From Diphasiastrum complanatum (taxonomy: Eukaryota; Streptophyta; Lycopodiopsida; Lycopodiales; Lycopodiaceae), in the NCBI GenBank assembly GCA_029204225.1, contig CM055104.1:51452294-51516293 (forward strand): 64,000 bases of DNA, read 5' to 3'. Made by a program: the position numbers and the translations under genes. A model generated the notes under the pieces. It was given only the letters and a program-made list of their open reading frames with translations, was not told the DNA's origin and ran no database searches. Each line of letters starts with the position of its first letter. The first letter of the stretch is position 1. Of this stretch, positions 1 through 9,760 are shown piece by piece.

Positions 1-33
1 ATGCATTGGAGTTCAAGTGGAAACGGTGCCAAA

Positions 34-1160
34 TGTTGACAGATCCTCTGCTTGGAAGGACCTGTCTACAAGTTTTTTGTTCTTCTTACTTCTTCTTCTG
101 CCTGTCAATAGAGACAGTGGGCTCTTGCTTAAGTTATTCTTTCTTGTTCAAAGCCCAAAATCAGGCAGAAGAGGCAAATTTACATTGTAGTAGTGTCCTG
201 CCTGTTAGAGGACAACTCAGATTTGTCTCTCTTGAATTGTGTCACATGCAATCAAACCATCATCTAACCAAAACGTTCAATCAAATGATCAACATGTAGT
301 CCAGGTGAACAACCATGAAATCTACTTCTACTTTGCTGCAAAATGAACTGAATCAGATCCTAAATGCTACTAAACTTGCATAAATACACAAAACTGAAAC
401 AAGAAACTAATCTACAACATTTTAGAAGTCCAAGAATCAAGAAACCAACCAGTCTTTTGATTCTTGGACATCCCAAGAACATCAAGAACTAGAATGTTGG
501 AGGATATGCAAGATTTATACCACATTTCTAGCCTATTTAGTTTACATTAATCCACAAATAAGAAATGAAAACTAATCCACTCTAGGAAAGTAGGAAATCT
601 AATCCACTCTACAATCCACAACCACACCCAAAGGATGGAAGCACAAGATCATGAATGCATCACTCAAGAAACAAGCATGATCAAGGAGCTCAATGGATGC
701 ATCTAACTCGTGGAGGCTCTTCTAATTTCAACATGGAGTTGATACAATACACAAAAAGCTCCTCTCCACAAAGAGGGAGTCTCTTAAATAAACAAGAGAG
801 CTCCTTAGGTGACATCCTAGTGGCATTTCCACATTACACAAATTACAAGTGGAATAATGCTCTCCACTAGAGGTCACCATCAAAAGGTGGCTCACTCTAC
901 TTTCTTTAAGAGGAGTCTACTTGCATTTATTATTTTGCCTAGAAATACTAGTTCCTACATGGTCATTCCATCTTCCGAGATTCACCATGAGGCTTACACA
1001 GTTTGTACTTGACAGTATTAACTAGTATTCCTCGGCTCTCATACTCGGCTCTCAATCTTCATTCGTCTCGTCTTCTCAGAGACCTCCTCAGTCTAAAGTG
1101 AGAGGTGCTCTTGGGTAGCTCTGGCCGAGTATCTTGGGGATTCGTCAAGATCAGCCAACA
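34..1160 (-). repeat. Candidate 3' LTR of a gypsy-like element
   Basis: On the minus strand this stretch begins TGTTGGC and ends GTCAACA, a near-perfect short terminal inverted repeat of the TG...CA type. It directly follows a purine-rich tract (AGGGGTGGGATGA, 1173-1161) that would serve as the polypurine tract for plus-strand priming. The sequence farther upstream on the same strand matches the 3' non-coding part of the gypsy element at 38 kb. The 5-bp flanks (29-33 and 1161-1165) do not match, so it is not a simple solo LTR. No second copy is in the window, so the ends are inferred. Confidence 0.35.
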
Positions 1161-1554
1161 TCATCCCACCCCTAATGTGTTGCAGGACCCACTGCAACTC
1201 ATATTGAATGATGTCGTTCTGCTTTGATTTGGCATTTTCGATTGTCACTTGGAAAAGCGTAGATCCTTGTTTGCTTGCATAAAACCAAGTGTTTATTGTT
1301 GCCGGTCCATGCTTGTGCTAGGAAGGATCATGATGTCCGTTGCAGTTGGAACACCACGATGGATAGTGTAATGAGATGACTGAGACGTATCCGTGGAAGA
1401 CATGATGGAAAATAGTAGAAACTGAGAGTAATAGGCACGAGTGTATTTCAGAAAATAGTACAAAAAGTTTTGAAGGCTTTGGTCGCTGGAAAAAGGCAAG
1501 AGCTTCGCTAGCACAAGTTAGGAATGAATCGAATTCAGCCAACTTGAAAACATG

Positions 1555-2035
1555 CTATAAAAGTCTCGACAAAGGTTTTTGTGGTTTTGAACCCATTCGA
1601 CGAACGTTTTTCAGGTCTGACAAAGGATGAACCTTCGCCCATAAATGCAACTTTCAGGATCTAAACCTATAGCCAACCCAATTTTGGCATTTTAAGTCCA
1701 TCTAGCATGTCGACAAAGGTTTTTGAGGAGAGTAGGGTGCTCAACAAAGGTTCCCAAAATGGCATATTGCTGATCATTCGCCTAACTCAAAAATAGGTAT
1801 TTTTTTTTGAAAAAGAACCTTTGCCCAGCTCAGTATAGATATATCTGAAGTGGATGTATAATTTGAAAGCTCAACGAAGGTTCCAATACTATATGAGCAA
1901 CATATGACCAAAACAATGATTTTGTAAGTCATTTTCCATCAAAAATTATATTCTGAAAATACTTTCCTTCCTCTTTTTCCATTTTGATGACTATTCTGAC
2001 TTTTGCTCATCAGTCTTTTCTCATTTTTCTTATGA
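1555..2035 (-). repeat. Gypsy 3' non-coding region with CGAAGGTT-type motifs
   Basis: This block lines up over its whole length with 37997-38480, the 3' untranslated part of the minus-strand gypsy element. The alignment includes the shared phrase around TTCCCAAAATGGCATAT and the ending TGACTTTTGCTCATCAGTC. It keeps exact CGAAGGTT or AACCTTCG octamers at 1630-1637 and 1875-1882, and several CAAAGGTT versions that look like CpG-deaminated copies. It marks a second, older member of that gypsy family whose coding part is missing here. Confidence 0.7.
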
Positions 2036-2185
2036 GGACATGACATTAGCAGAGCAAATGTCGTTGATTACAATAATTATGATTTGGTACGTAGATATTA
2101 TATTGGTATTGATATTGTTCAGTTTTCTTATTGAGTTTGCAATGTTATGTATAATTCTAAATTTATTTTCTTTTCCCGTTTACAG

Positions 2186-2623
2186 GATGCTATTGAAGTA
2201 GATGTCTTTGTTATGAGACATGGAGGCGTCCATGGTGTATCTGTTAGGAGAAAAGATGTGTCTCTATCTCATTATTTGAAACACTTTCAAAATAATGAGA
2301 TTTGTATATATCATTCATCTTTTAATCCATATGCAACCACTGTCATTCTGGCCATCAAATCATTATCAGTTTGTTTAGGGGGCCATAATTACGCAAGAGG
2401 AACATATAAAATAAAATTTGTTGAAAGAGATTTGGCTATTAAGATATTGGGTTATACTCCCAATGAGACTACAAAAAGATCATCTACAATGGCCCTTTAT
2501 TCGGGTTACATTGATATGAGCAAGAAGAAAAATTTAGAATTTTTGGATCCATATGAAAGGAGATTATTCCTTCATGACAATACCACCCGTCTGAATCTTG
2601 AAGAGGATGATGATGATAATTAA
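2186..2623 (+). CDS. Terminal exon of an unrecognised gene or captured gene fragment
   Basis: An open frame of 145 codons starts directly after a good acceptor (pyrimidine-rich tract ending TTTACAG at 2185) and runs to a TAA at 2621-2623. The predicted product is mixed alpha/beta in character: a middle part with SVCLGGHNYARGTYKIKFVE and an acidic end (LEEDDDDN). No transposon domain is recognisable and I cannot name a family. There is no convincing upstream exon; the sequence before it is gypsy-like repeat. It may therefore be a gene fragment stranded by transposition. Intact length and a clean splice site argue for a once-real exon; expression is unknown. Confidence 0.35.
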   Translation, partial: DAIEVDVFVMRHGGVHGVSVRRKDVSLSHYLKHFQNNEICIYHSSFNPYATTVILAIKSLSVCLGGHNYARGTYKIKFVERDLAIKILGYTPNETTKRSSTMALYSGYIDMSKKKNLEFLDPYERRLFLHDNTTRLNLEEDDDDN

Positions 2624-2937
2624 ATAATTTTCTGTAATAGATTTTTGATATATTACAAGGATCTCTCTTTTGTTATGAATTTGAATGCCTTTCGAAATAT
2701 CGTAATACTTGGCGAGTTTTTAGCTTGACATCTAAATTGTGCTCTTCTATAAAACCACTGAAAAAGTTGAACTAAATATTTATTTCTTGAATTTTGTCCT
2801 CCATGATTCGTTGCTCTACGAATGCTCCCCTTGCTTGCCAATGAGATTTTTCCATGCCTTGTGATGACCAGATACTTAAGTTGCAAAATAAGTTGCATGA
2901 TGAAGAAGGATGTGTTGCAAACAATAGTTTTGATTGG

Positions 2938-4405
2938 TTACATCAGTAGAAAAAAATATAAGCCTGAATGAGAAAAGTACCAGATAATGATATAGATTAG
3001 AACCATGTAATGAGTAACGTTGTCTTTTCCCCAACAATCATGTACAGATTTTACAAATGTGGCGCAATGATTTTGCAAAGTCCTCATATCCTCTGATGAT
3101 AGGTTTTCTTTCCTGATAACACCTACGAGTTTGTCTAAGTTGGTCCACACTTGTCCCTTTTCCACTCGATTATTTCCTTCCAGTGTTCATGTGGCTTGAA
3201 CAATTTCTCTCCAAATTTCGTATCTGACACTTGATTCTTTGCATGTGTGATTGGATAAGAATCTTCTTGCTTTAGCACCTCCAATTGATAGCTTATTAGA
3301 AATGTTTCCTTTTTTTTCCGGAGTGTCTGTCACTTTTTTCAATCGCGACATTCCCCTTGCGGAGCCGCTGCTCACTGCACTGGGTATTCATGAGAGAGCC
3401 TTTTCTGGTCGCATCAATATGGATTTCATCACTCTTGCCTTCAGTACGTGGAAGGAAGAGAAATCCAAATTTTATATCACTTTCCAGGGAGCCACACATA
3501 AGGTGCGCGTCACTGAGGCCGCCCTTGCAGTTATAGGTATAACATCTGGCACGCAGGCCTCACCCAATCACAAGCACGCTAAACAGACCATCAAGACATA
3601 TATTGACCTCACCAATGATCTGCACTATGTTTTCTAAGTGAGAAGCGGCTAAAAGGGACAATAAAGAGCCAACAACGAACTACTGCTTAGTATTGGCCTT
3701 AATAGCTCGTTTGAGCTCACCAGAACAGTCTTGAACCAATTATATGGTTCAAGAGGGGCTTTGGCTAATTTGGTGTGGGACTCCACTATCCTATGGAGGA
3801 TCTGTGATGTGATGCAGTCTTTCCTGAAGTTGCCAACCATCATTTCCTACATTTGACAGAACTATTTCCAACCTCCTAATTGTTGCTTTAGCCACAGACT
3901 CTGGTTTATAATTCCATGCTAGTAGAATATGTAGGTAAATAACTTTTTCAATAATACGAACCTCAGTATGCCATGTGCATATGTGAACAAATTTTAATGG
4001 AATTGGCAGAACACTTTTCATATTTGGATCTTCAGCTTCTCGTGTTGGGCCAGTGTTTGTTGATCATCCCAAATTCATATTGTAGCAATCCTTCATGCAA
4101 TAAAGACATGGATGCTTTGATGTTGTCCCACGAGAGACATTATACATACATTTTAATGTTTTCAAATCCCCTGCAAGGTGCCATTGAATTTGAAAACTTC
4201 CATGGTTTTCGACTGTAAATTTCTCACCCTCCAAATGTATCTTTATAATCTCGCCATAATTTGTTCTTGAAAATATCCATGAAAGTATTTTATGGTCCTC
4301 TTTCAAGACCTGTAGAGAAACAAATAATGCATGACATGTCAATAAAAACTGGCAAGGTATGAAATGTTAATAAAGATATTCTAAATGAAAATTGAAATGT
4401 ATACC
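2938..4405 (-). pseudogene. Decayed multi-exon gene of an unrecognised conserved family
   Basis: Several minus-strand blocks read as pieces of one protein. The first, near 4309-4064, follows an intron with GT (4404) and AG (4310) and contains WHLAGDLKTLKCMYN followed by a CLYC cysteine pair. A TGA then interrupts the frame (about 4064), but the same frame continues to 3791 with an HICTWHTEVRIIEK segment. A later block (3165-2938) has Trp, Leu-rich helix and the VTHYM motif. The DLK...CxxC and VTxYM pattern resembles uncharacterised, often transposon-associated proteins I have seen in plants and invertebrates; this is recollection, not a search. In-frame stop and missing linkers indicate a pseudogene. 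Confidence 0.45.
3251..3637 (+). CDS. Unsupported 128-codon open frame, antisense to the decayed gene
   Basis: The frame opens with an ATG at 3251 and closes with TAA at 3635-3637. The product has no signal peptide, membrane segment or recognisable motif. It lies on the opposite strand within the span of the minus-strand pseudogene, in a part where that gene has no clear exon. It could be a real exon of another captured gene, or chance. I list it only because it is the longest frame in an otherwise unexplained interval. Confidence 0.15.
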   Translation: MDKNLLALAPPIDSLLEMFPFFSGVSVTFFNRDIPLAEPLLTALGIHERAFSGRINMDFITLAFSTWKEEKSKFYITFQGATHKVRVTEAALAVIGITSGTQASPNHKHAKQTIKTYIDLTNDLHYVF

Positions 4406-4489
4406 TGGAATGCTGCCTGTTAAAATTGACAAAAGCTAACTTGGTTAAATCTTGTAAATACCATAATGACTTGTACCTATCATCATTAG

Positions 4490-5272
4490 ACATGTGTGGA
4501 GCCTGTTCCCACGTGTGAAATCTATGCCTAAGTCATTTAGATAGATCATAAAGGTTGTACATATCATTTAATTTGCAAACTAGTGGCTAAATTGGCCAAA
4601 AACTAGTTTAGTAGTATTATGACACCATTCTAGTGGTAGAAAATGCTATATCACATGGGTAGGAGTGGTCTCCCACGTGCAAAATATCATATAAAAAGTT
4701 CAGATCCATTGTATATAGTTTTCATACATGTCAAAAGTCAAATCTCCTAGATTGTAGGACCTATCTCATTTGTAGGAATCTAAAAGGTCAACACTAGCCA
4801 CCAATGATGATGTGGCAAATAAATGGAATCTTAGCCAAAGTGGATATGGATAACCACTATGACCTATCTCACACGTGCTGGAAGTGGCTTAGAGAGAGAG
4901 TATGATGATTTTTGTATTTAATCCATGATGGATCCACTTTGAGAAATCAATGAGGCAAGATCTTGGTTTTGGAGGCGTATCTTGAGTATTTTCATATTTG
5001 TCTTGTGATTTTATGGTTCTATTGCTTTCTAACACTTGTGTACTTCACTCTATACTGTAAGTCCGTACAGGTACTGTTCTTCACACATGTGAAGGCAGTA
5101 GGTCTCAAGTTTAATCATTTGCTTGCTGTTCTTGCTAGATTTTTGATGGGGAATTGATCTAATTCTAGATCTAATCATTGGTTGATTAGTAGATCATGTA
5201 ATCTAGCTTCCAATACCTCTTGAGGATCTGATCTAGATCCATTCTTGGTCTTTATTTCTCTGAAATTTCACA
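4490..5272 (+). repeat. 5' LTR of copia A (left edge approximate)
   Basis: The right end (TGAAATTTCACA, ending at 5272) resembles the end of the copia 4 LTR at 62598. Both share the phrase GATC...CCATT..TGGTC before it. The block carries G-box-like sites: CCCACGTGTGAAAT near 4510, CACGTGC near 4676, CACACGTGC near 4863 and TTCACACATGTGAA near 5081. No primer-binding site follows, because the adjoining leader, gag and protease are deleted. The left edge is not visible by terminal repeat and is set by where similarity fades. Confidence 0.5.
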
Positions 5273-5389
5273 CTGCCAACCACCATATGTGATTTTTCGA
5301 TTGAACACTAAACGTTCGATCATTTGTATCTGAAATTTTGTTCATCAAAGTGACACTCACTCGTTCCAACTTCTGACCAACGATGGTGA

Positions 5390-6123
5390 GTGTCAATCAA
5401 AGGGATTGGCACAATTCCTATTTCTCTCTCTACAAATAGGAATGCTCATTTGGAGGATGTTTTGTTCATTCCATCTATTACCAAGAATCTACTTAGTGTG
5501 AGTCATTTGATAAGTAAAGGCCTCAAAGTTGAGTTTGATGGAGATGCTTGTATGATCAAAAGGAAGGATATCTTGATTGCAAAAGGTAAAAGACAAGGGA
5601 AGTTGTTCAAACTAGATGCTTGTGTTATTGCTAACCAAGTTGGATGTGTTGCAAGAGAGCAAATACCTATTCAAGAGGTTTGGCATAAAAGGATGGGGCA
5701 CCTCAACTTCAAGTCATTGGAGGTAATGGCTAGAAAGCAAGTTGTGATTGGTCTTCCAAGTTCCTTAGAAAGTATCAATCATATTTGTGAGTCTTGTGCT
5801 TTGTCAAAGTCACATAGACTACCTTATATTGTATCTACATCTAGATATAAAAAGCCTTTTCAAGTGAAAGTGCTAAAGCCATGATGTTAAGTGCTAATCT
5901 TGGTAAGCCATTTTGGGATCAAGCTTTGTTGTGTGCTAATTTCTTGTGCAATAGGTGGCCGAGTGCTATTTTGGATGGAAGGAGATGCTATTTAAGAGGA
6001 GGACGAGTGTCAACTTTCTTAACTTTTGGATGCACATGCTATGTCAACACTACTCTTGATGGTAGGACCAAGGAGGATCCATCTTCAAGGAAAGGTATAT
6101 TTGTTGGATGTAGTGAGGTGAGT
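5390..6123 (+). pseudogene. Copia A pol fragment: GAG-pre-integrase and integrase C-terminal part
   Basis: The frame from 5390 reads the end of the protease region, then the GAG-pre-integrase zinc motif (VWHKRMGHLNF...CESC) of Ty1/copia polyproteins. Near 5875 it jumps straight to KPFWDQALLCANFLCNR, which normally lies after the integrase catalytic core. So the D-D-E core has been deleted internally and the frame shifts by overlapping stop and start (TGATG at 5881). The integrase end continues (GCTCYVNT, KGIFVGCSEV) until it is cut at 6123 by the LTR element 6124-14308. The same frame resumes at 14314, proving the two halves were one gene. Confidence 0.85.
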
Positions 6124-6634
6124 TGTTATGTCCATGACAGTACATAGGATACAGTCTACTCCTAGTCTTGGATACATGGTACTCCAGTAAATCAAGCTGT
6201 TAGTTATGCCATGTCATACTGGATGTGAAACTAATATCCTTGTGAGGCCTAGAACACACTAAATGGAGTTAGTACAAGGTTTGGGACAGTCAAGGCATGT
6301 GTAGAGTTATCAGTACCAATTCTATGAATAGAGGATCTATGCATAGAGACTCTATTATGGAGGAATCTATGTATAAGAGAGTTAGGGCCTTGCATGTCTG
6401 TGTGCACATGTGGCTCATGGCTCTATAAGAAGAGGCCAAACTCGCCCTACTCCTCATATTTGTGATGGATTCATTGCCATGGTTTCACTCTATCTTCATG
6501 CTTCCTATTCCTTGGCTTGGGGATAAAGCTTCTAGAGTTGATTGGTTGCTTCTACTTGGTTGGGTGGTTGCTCCATAGTGTGTTTTCTATTGTGTTTGTC
6601 TTGTAAGCAGGATCTTGAGAGAGCTTCCCTTATA
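6124..6634 (+). repeat. Left LTR of the LARD-like element
   Basis: It begins TGTTATGTCC and ends TTCCCTTATA. It differs from the right LTR by scattered substitutions and small gaps (for example extra bases near 6400), while keeping equal length overall. A TATA-like box (CTATAAGAAGAGG) near 6422 is in the position expected for the U3/R boundary and is conserved in the right copy near 14097. Confidence 0.9.
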
Positions 6635-6635
6635 G

Positions 6636-6647
6636 TGGTATCAGAGC
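6636..6647 (+). other. Primer-binding site (initiator tRNA-Met)
   Basis: TGGTATCAGAGC lies one base after the left LTR. This 12-mer is the usual complement of the plant tRNA-iMet 3' end used by copia-type elements, and it fixes the element's orientation as plus. Confidence 0.85.
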
Positions 6648-7588
6648 AAGGCTTACAAAGATTGGAGAACTTGGAGGCAAGCTCTACATGGGAAAGGAAG
6701 ATCGAAGCACTTGGAGTTACATCCTGGTTTAGTGCTGAATTCTTAAAGGAAGTTTGGAATTGGAATTGTTAATTCTTGGAGCTCTTCAAAATTGTTGGTA
6801 ACATGCTTATCATCATGTTTTGATTTTGAAGGAGAAGTTGAGAGTTAGTCAAGTGATTTCATTCTGAATTTTCTGGTTTTGTTTTGAGAAGATTTTCAAT
6901 TCATGTAGAATGATTTGCATTTTGTTAATCACCTGATTGCTGTATGGATTTTGCATAACATAGAGAGATTTTGATAGTTGCAAAGATTCACAATGTTTTG
7001 GGGGATTTAATTCATGCACAACTATTTCTGTTTATTGATAGATTCTTAAAGGTCAATTTATCCACTGGCATAAGCAAATTGTGATGCTGTTTCTTGAATC
7101 AAATCATTGCATGTAGGGATTGAAATTATTTCTCTAATTTTAATCCTTAAGACATAGAATGAAATTTCAAAGTTGCCAATTCTCTAGTATGAAGCAATCT
7201 TACAACCCTACTGGCAAATCTTTTTCGTGCGTTTCAAGAATCAAACTTGATAAATAAGGTATTGTGTGGCCTGATTTTCTGAAACCCTGGTTTATACAAT
7301 TCCTACAACTATCTGGATTCTGCAAAAGTTAGAAAAATCTTGCTTTACTGGTTAAAGCCTATCAAAGGAATTTTTTGATTGTAGCAAGGCATTATTCCAG
7401 TTGGACAGTTGTAGTGATCCGAGAACTGGTTGTGTTGGAAGACACTGCTCTCTAGTCATTTTCAGACCGTTATGATGGGTTGGTTGATTAGTCTTCTTTT
7501 ATGAAGCTTAAATCTTGTCCTATCCTATAGAATGGTTGCCCGTGAAAGATTATTAATGTTATAGCCATCATTCTTGGTAGCCAAAAAT
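6648..7588 (+). other. Leader of the LARD-like element; no gene seen
   Basis: AT-rich, T-rich sequence with stops in all frames. The first part (about 6650-6770) looks like the start of a leader, with no gag motif. Nothing else is recognisable. Confidence 0.6.
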
Positions 7589-8754
7589 TGTTGGATCTAT
7601 TCCCTCTACTCTCCTTAAATCCCATTTTAATCTGCCTCCATTCATGCTGCATATTTACTAACGTTGTCACGCAGTCTGCATATTTACACACAAATTCGCA
7701 CAGACGAAGAAAAGGCGAAAGAATCATGACACTGTGTTTTCACACACGTTATGGTGACAGGCAAAAAGGGGACACTATCTTATAGAATGCCAAAGGTGCC
7801 CTAAAAGCAAAGGCACCTTGTAAATCTAATCCTAAGGCTACTCATAAGAGTGACACACTTTTTGCATTGTCATCACCAACGATCACTTCAGCACTGACTG
7901 ACGTTGCACCCTTTTCATGCTCACCCCATGCAGCTGTGCTAATAGACTTGACAATGATTGTAGCCACCCACGATCTCTTATAGACAGCACATCCACTCTG
8001 TACTTTCCACATCTGCACACCTGTAATATAATGTATATATACTGGATATCATTTGTGTATTCAGGTGAACGAGGTTAATGAGTTATGAGTGAATGAGATG
8101 AAGTAGATGCCTTGCACATTTATTCTTGATTGTCAGCAACAAGGTTTTATTCCTTTATAGATTGTATAAGCTTCGTAGGGCACGCAGTTTCGTCCGTTAT
8201 TGTCTTGTGCTCTGCCGCATTATTGACATGTATACATGATATACTTAATCTGATATAGTTTTTTGTTCTACGTTCAAATCTATGTTAATATTGCTATGCT
8301 TATCATTCATTCTGTCTGATCTTTCTAGTTGTTCTTTCTGGTAATAGACGACTAACTTTTAGTCTTGTCTTTCACGAATCATTCGCGACTAATTATCAGT
8401 CGAGCATCGTCCAGCTCTTCGCGAATCATTCGCGACTAATAGTTTGTCTTACTATTCGCGACAAACCAATCTTCTGGAGCTTCATTCATTTATTAAAGTT
8501 TGGCTACGTAATCAAGAACAACTGTGATTCCCATCACTACCGTCTTTGTTTGTTCTGATAGGCATAGTCATGCTTTCGGAGAGAGTCATATAACTCGCTC
8601 TGTGCGCATGAATATTTTCTATTCGAGTTCATTTCTTGTTTGTTTCTTGTTCGAGTTCCTTTCTCGTTCGTATTCGTTTTACCTCTTTGAGCTTATTTTT
8701 TGTTTCTAACATATGACACTTTTTCTCAACTCGTTCATCTCTCTCTCTCCAACA
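7589..8754 (+). repeat. Solo LTR of the copia-L family
   Basis: It starts TGTTGGA and ends TCCAACA, a perfect 7-bp terminal inverted repeat. Its whole length matches the LTRs at 25547-26562 and 32902-33917. The flanking pentamers are AAAAT (7584-7588) and AGAAT (8755-8759), a target duplication with one mismatch. That fits a solo LTR left by recombination between the two LTRs of a former element. Internal landmarks include a CGCGAATCATTCGCG palindrome near 8420 and a (CT)n tail. Confidence 0.75.
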
Positions 8755-8828
8755 AGAATGCCTCGGATGTTGTAGCGTATTGGAGATGGATGGAAGTAAG
8801 CAGTGGATGTGCCAAGGAAGAGTGCGAT

Positions 8829-8894
8829 CCATGCTATCTGTCCCTCTCTCTCTCTCTCATGATCCAACCCTCTTTTTCTGCTTGGAACATGCCA

Positions 8895-8929
<35 letters not shown>

Positions 8930-8930
8930 A
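8829..8930 (+). repeat. (CT)n microsatellites
   Basis: Two CT runs, one near 8842-8858 and a longer one at about 8898-8927, lie just after the solo LTR. Confidence 0.85.
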
Positions 8931-8959
8931 ATTTTCAGAGAAAAAGGACAAATATTGAT

Positions 8960-9760
8960 TGCACTATCAATAATTAAGAGTTATTGATTGCTTAATCCAA
9001 AGATCTATCAAGTTCTAGATGTTAGATCTTGATCTAGATGCTTTACACTATGATTTAAGCAAGAGCAATGGATCAAATGATCAAAAACATGGATGAGTGG
9101 CCTCACACGTGTGGAGGACAGTACCTGTACGACCTGTTTACAGAGAGTAGAGTACATTAACATTCAAATGCATTTCATTCATCAAAACTCAAGACAAATG
9201 TGGAAATCTCAACAAAACTAGAATTTGCCAATGTCACATCAACTTGTTATTGATTTGGTTGATCTCTTTATAGCTCAGTACATCCATGAGCTGTGTACTG
9301 TCCAGCAGGTCTTCACACGTGTGAAGAGTGCCTAGTAATTCAGATCCACCAATGGGAGTCATATGTGCTCATTTTCCAAAGTTGACTATTCTATTTGGCT
9401 AGAAAACAAAAAGCTAGTCTTCCACATTTATAGGGATATTCCCTATAAAATAATTCCAAGTTTGATTATCTATCAAAGCATCAAACTCTACTTGCATTGC
9501 ATCTCTCCAAACTTGTGATCTACTTGCATCTTCATAACATGATGGATCTTCAAGCATTGTGATTAGAAAAGAGTATGAGATAGAAGGAGATGTGCCTTCC
9601 CTTTGCTTTCCTTTCTCAAAGTATGTGAGCCTTGAAGGCTCGGCCTTGCTCCTTGTGGATCTTCTCGGCTCCTTTGGCACTTGATTTTGATCTTCCAAAA
9701 GATCATAACTTGAGTTCTACAAGATACAACAAGTTGGAAGCTGCAGCTGAGCATACATTA
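8960..9760 (-). pseudogene. Truncated copia-1-type element: linker region joined to LTR
   Basis: On the minus strand 9698-9440 encodes the integrase-RT linker of a copia polyprotein (RRSTRSK, PSRLTYFEKGKQ, VWRDAMQVEFDAL), closely related to 55735-55400 of copia 1. It is followed at once by LTR-like sequence (9440-8960) matching the copia 1 LTR, including the palindromes at 9104-9113 and 9312-9325. RT and RNase H are missing, so an internal deletion fused linker to 3' LTR. It lies inside the LARD-like element. Confidence 0.75.

Noticed and set aside
6-299. 97-codon frame at the window start
   Set aside because: Lies in the candidate LTR; no motif and no splice context.
34-1160. TTTGGCACCGTTTCC next to the candidate LTR as a primer-binding site
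   Set aside because: It starts TGG but I know no tRNA 3' end that fits. The purine tract on the other side says this is a 3' LTR, so it is probably flanking DNA.
8700-8987. Ser-Leu-rich frames
   Set aside because: Produced by the CT microsatellites.
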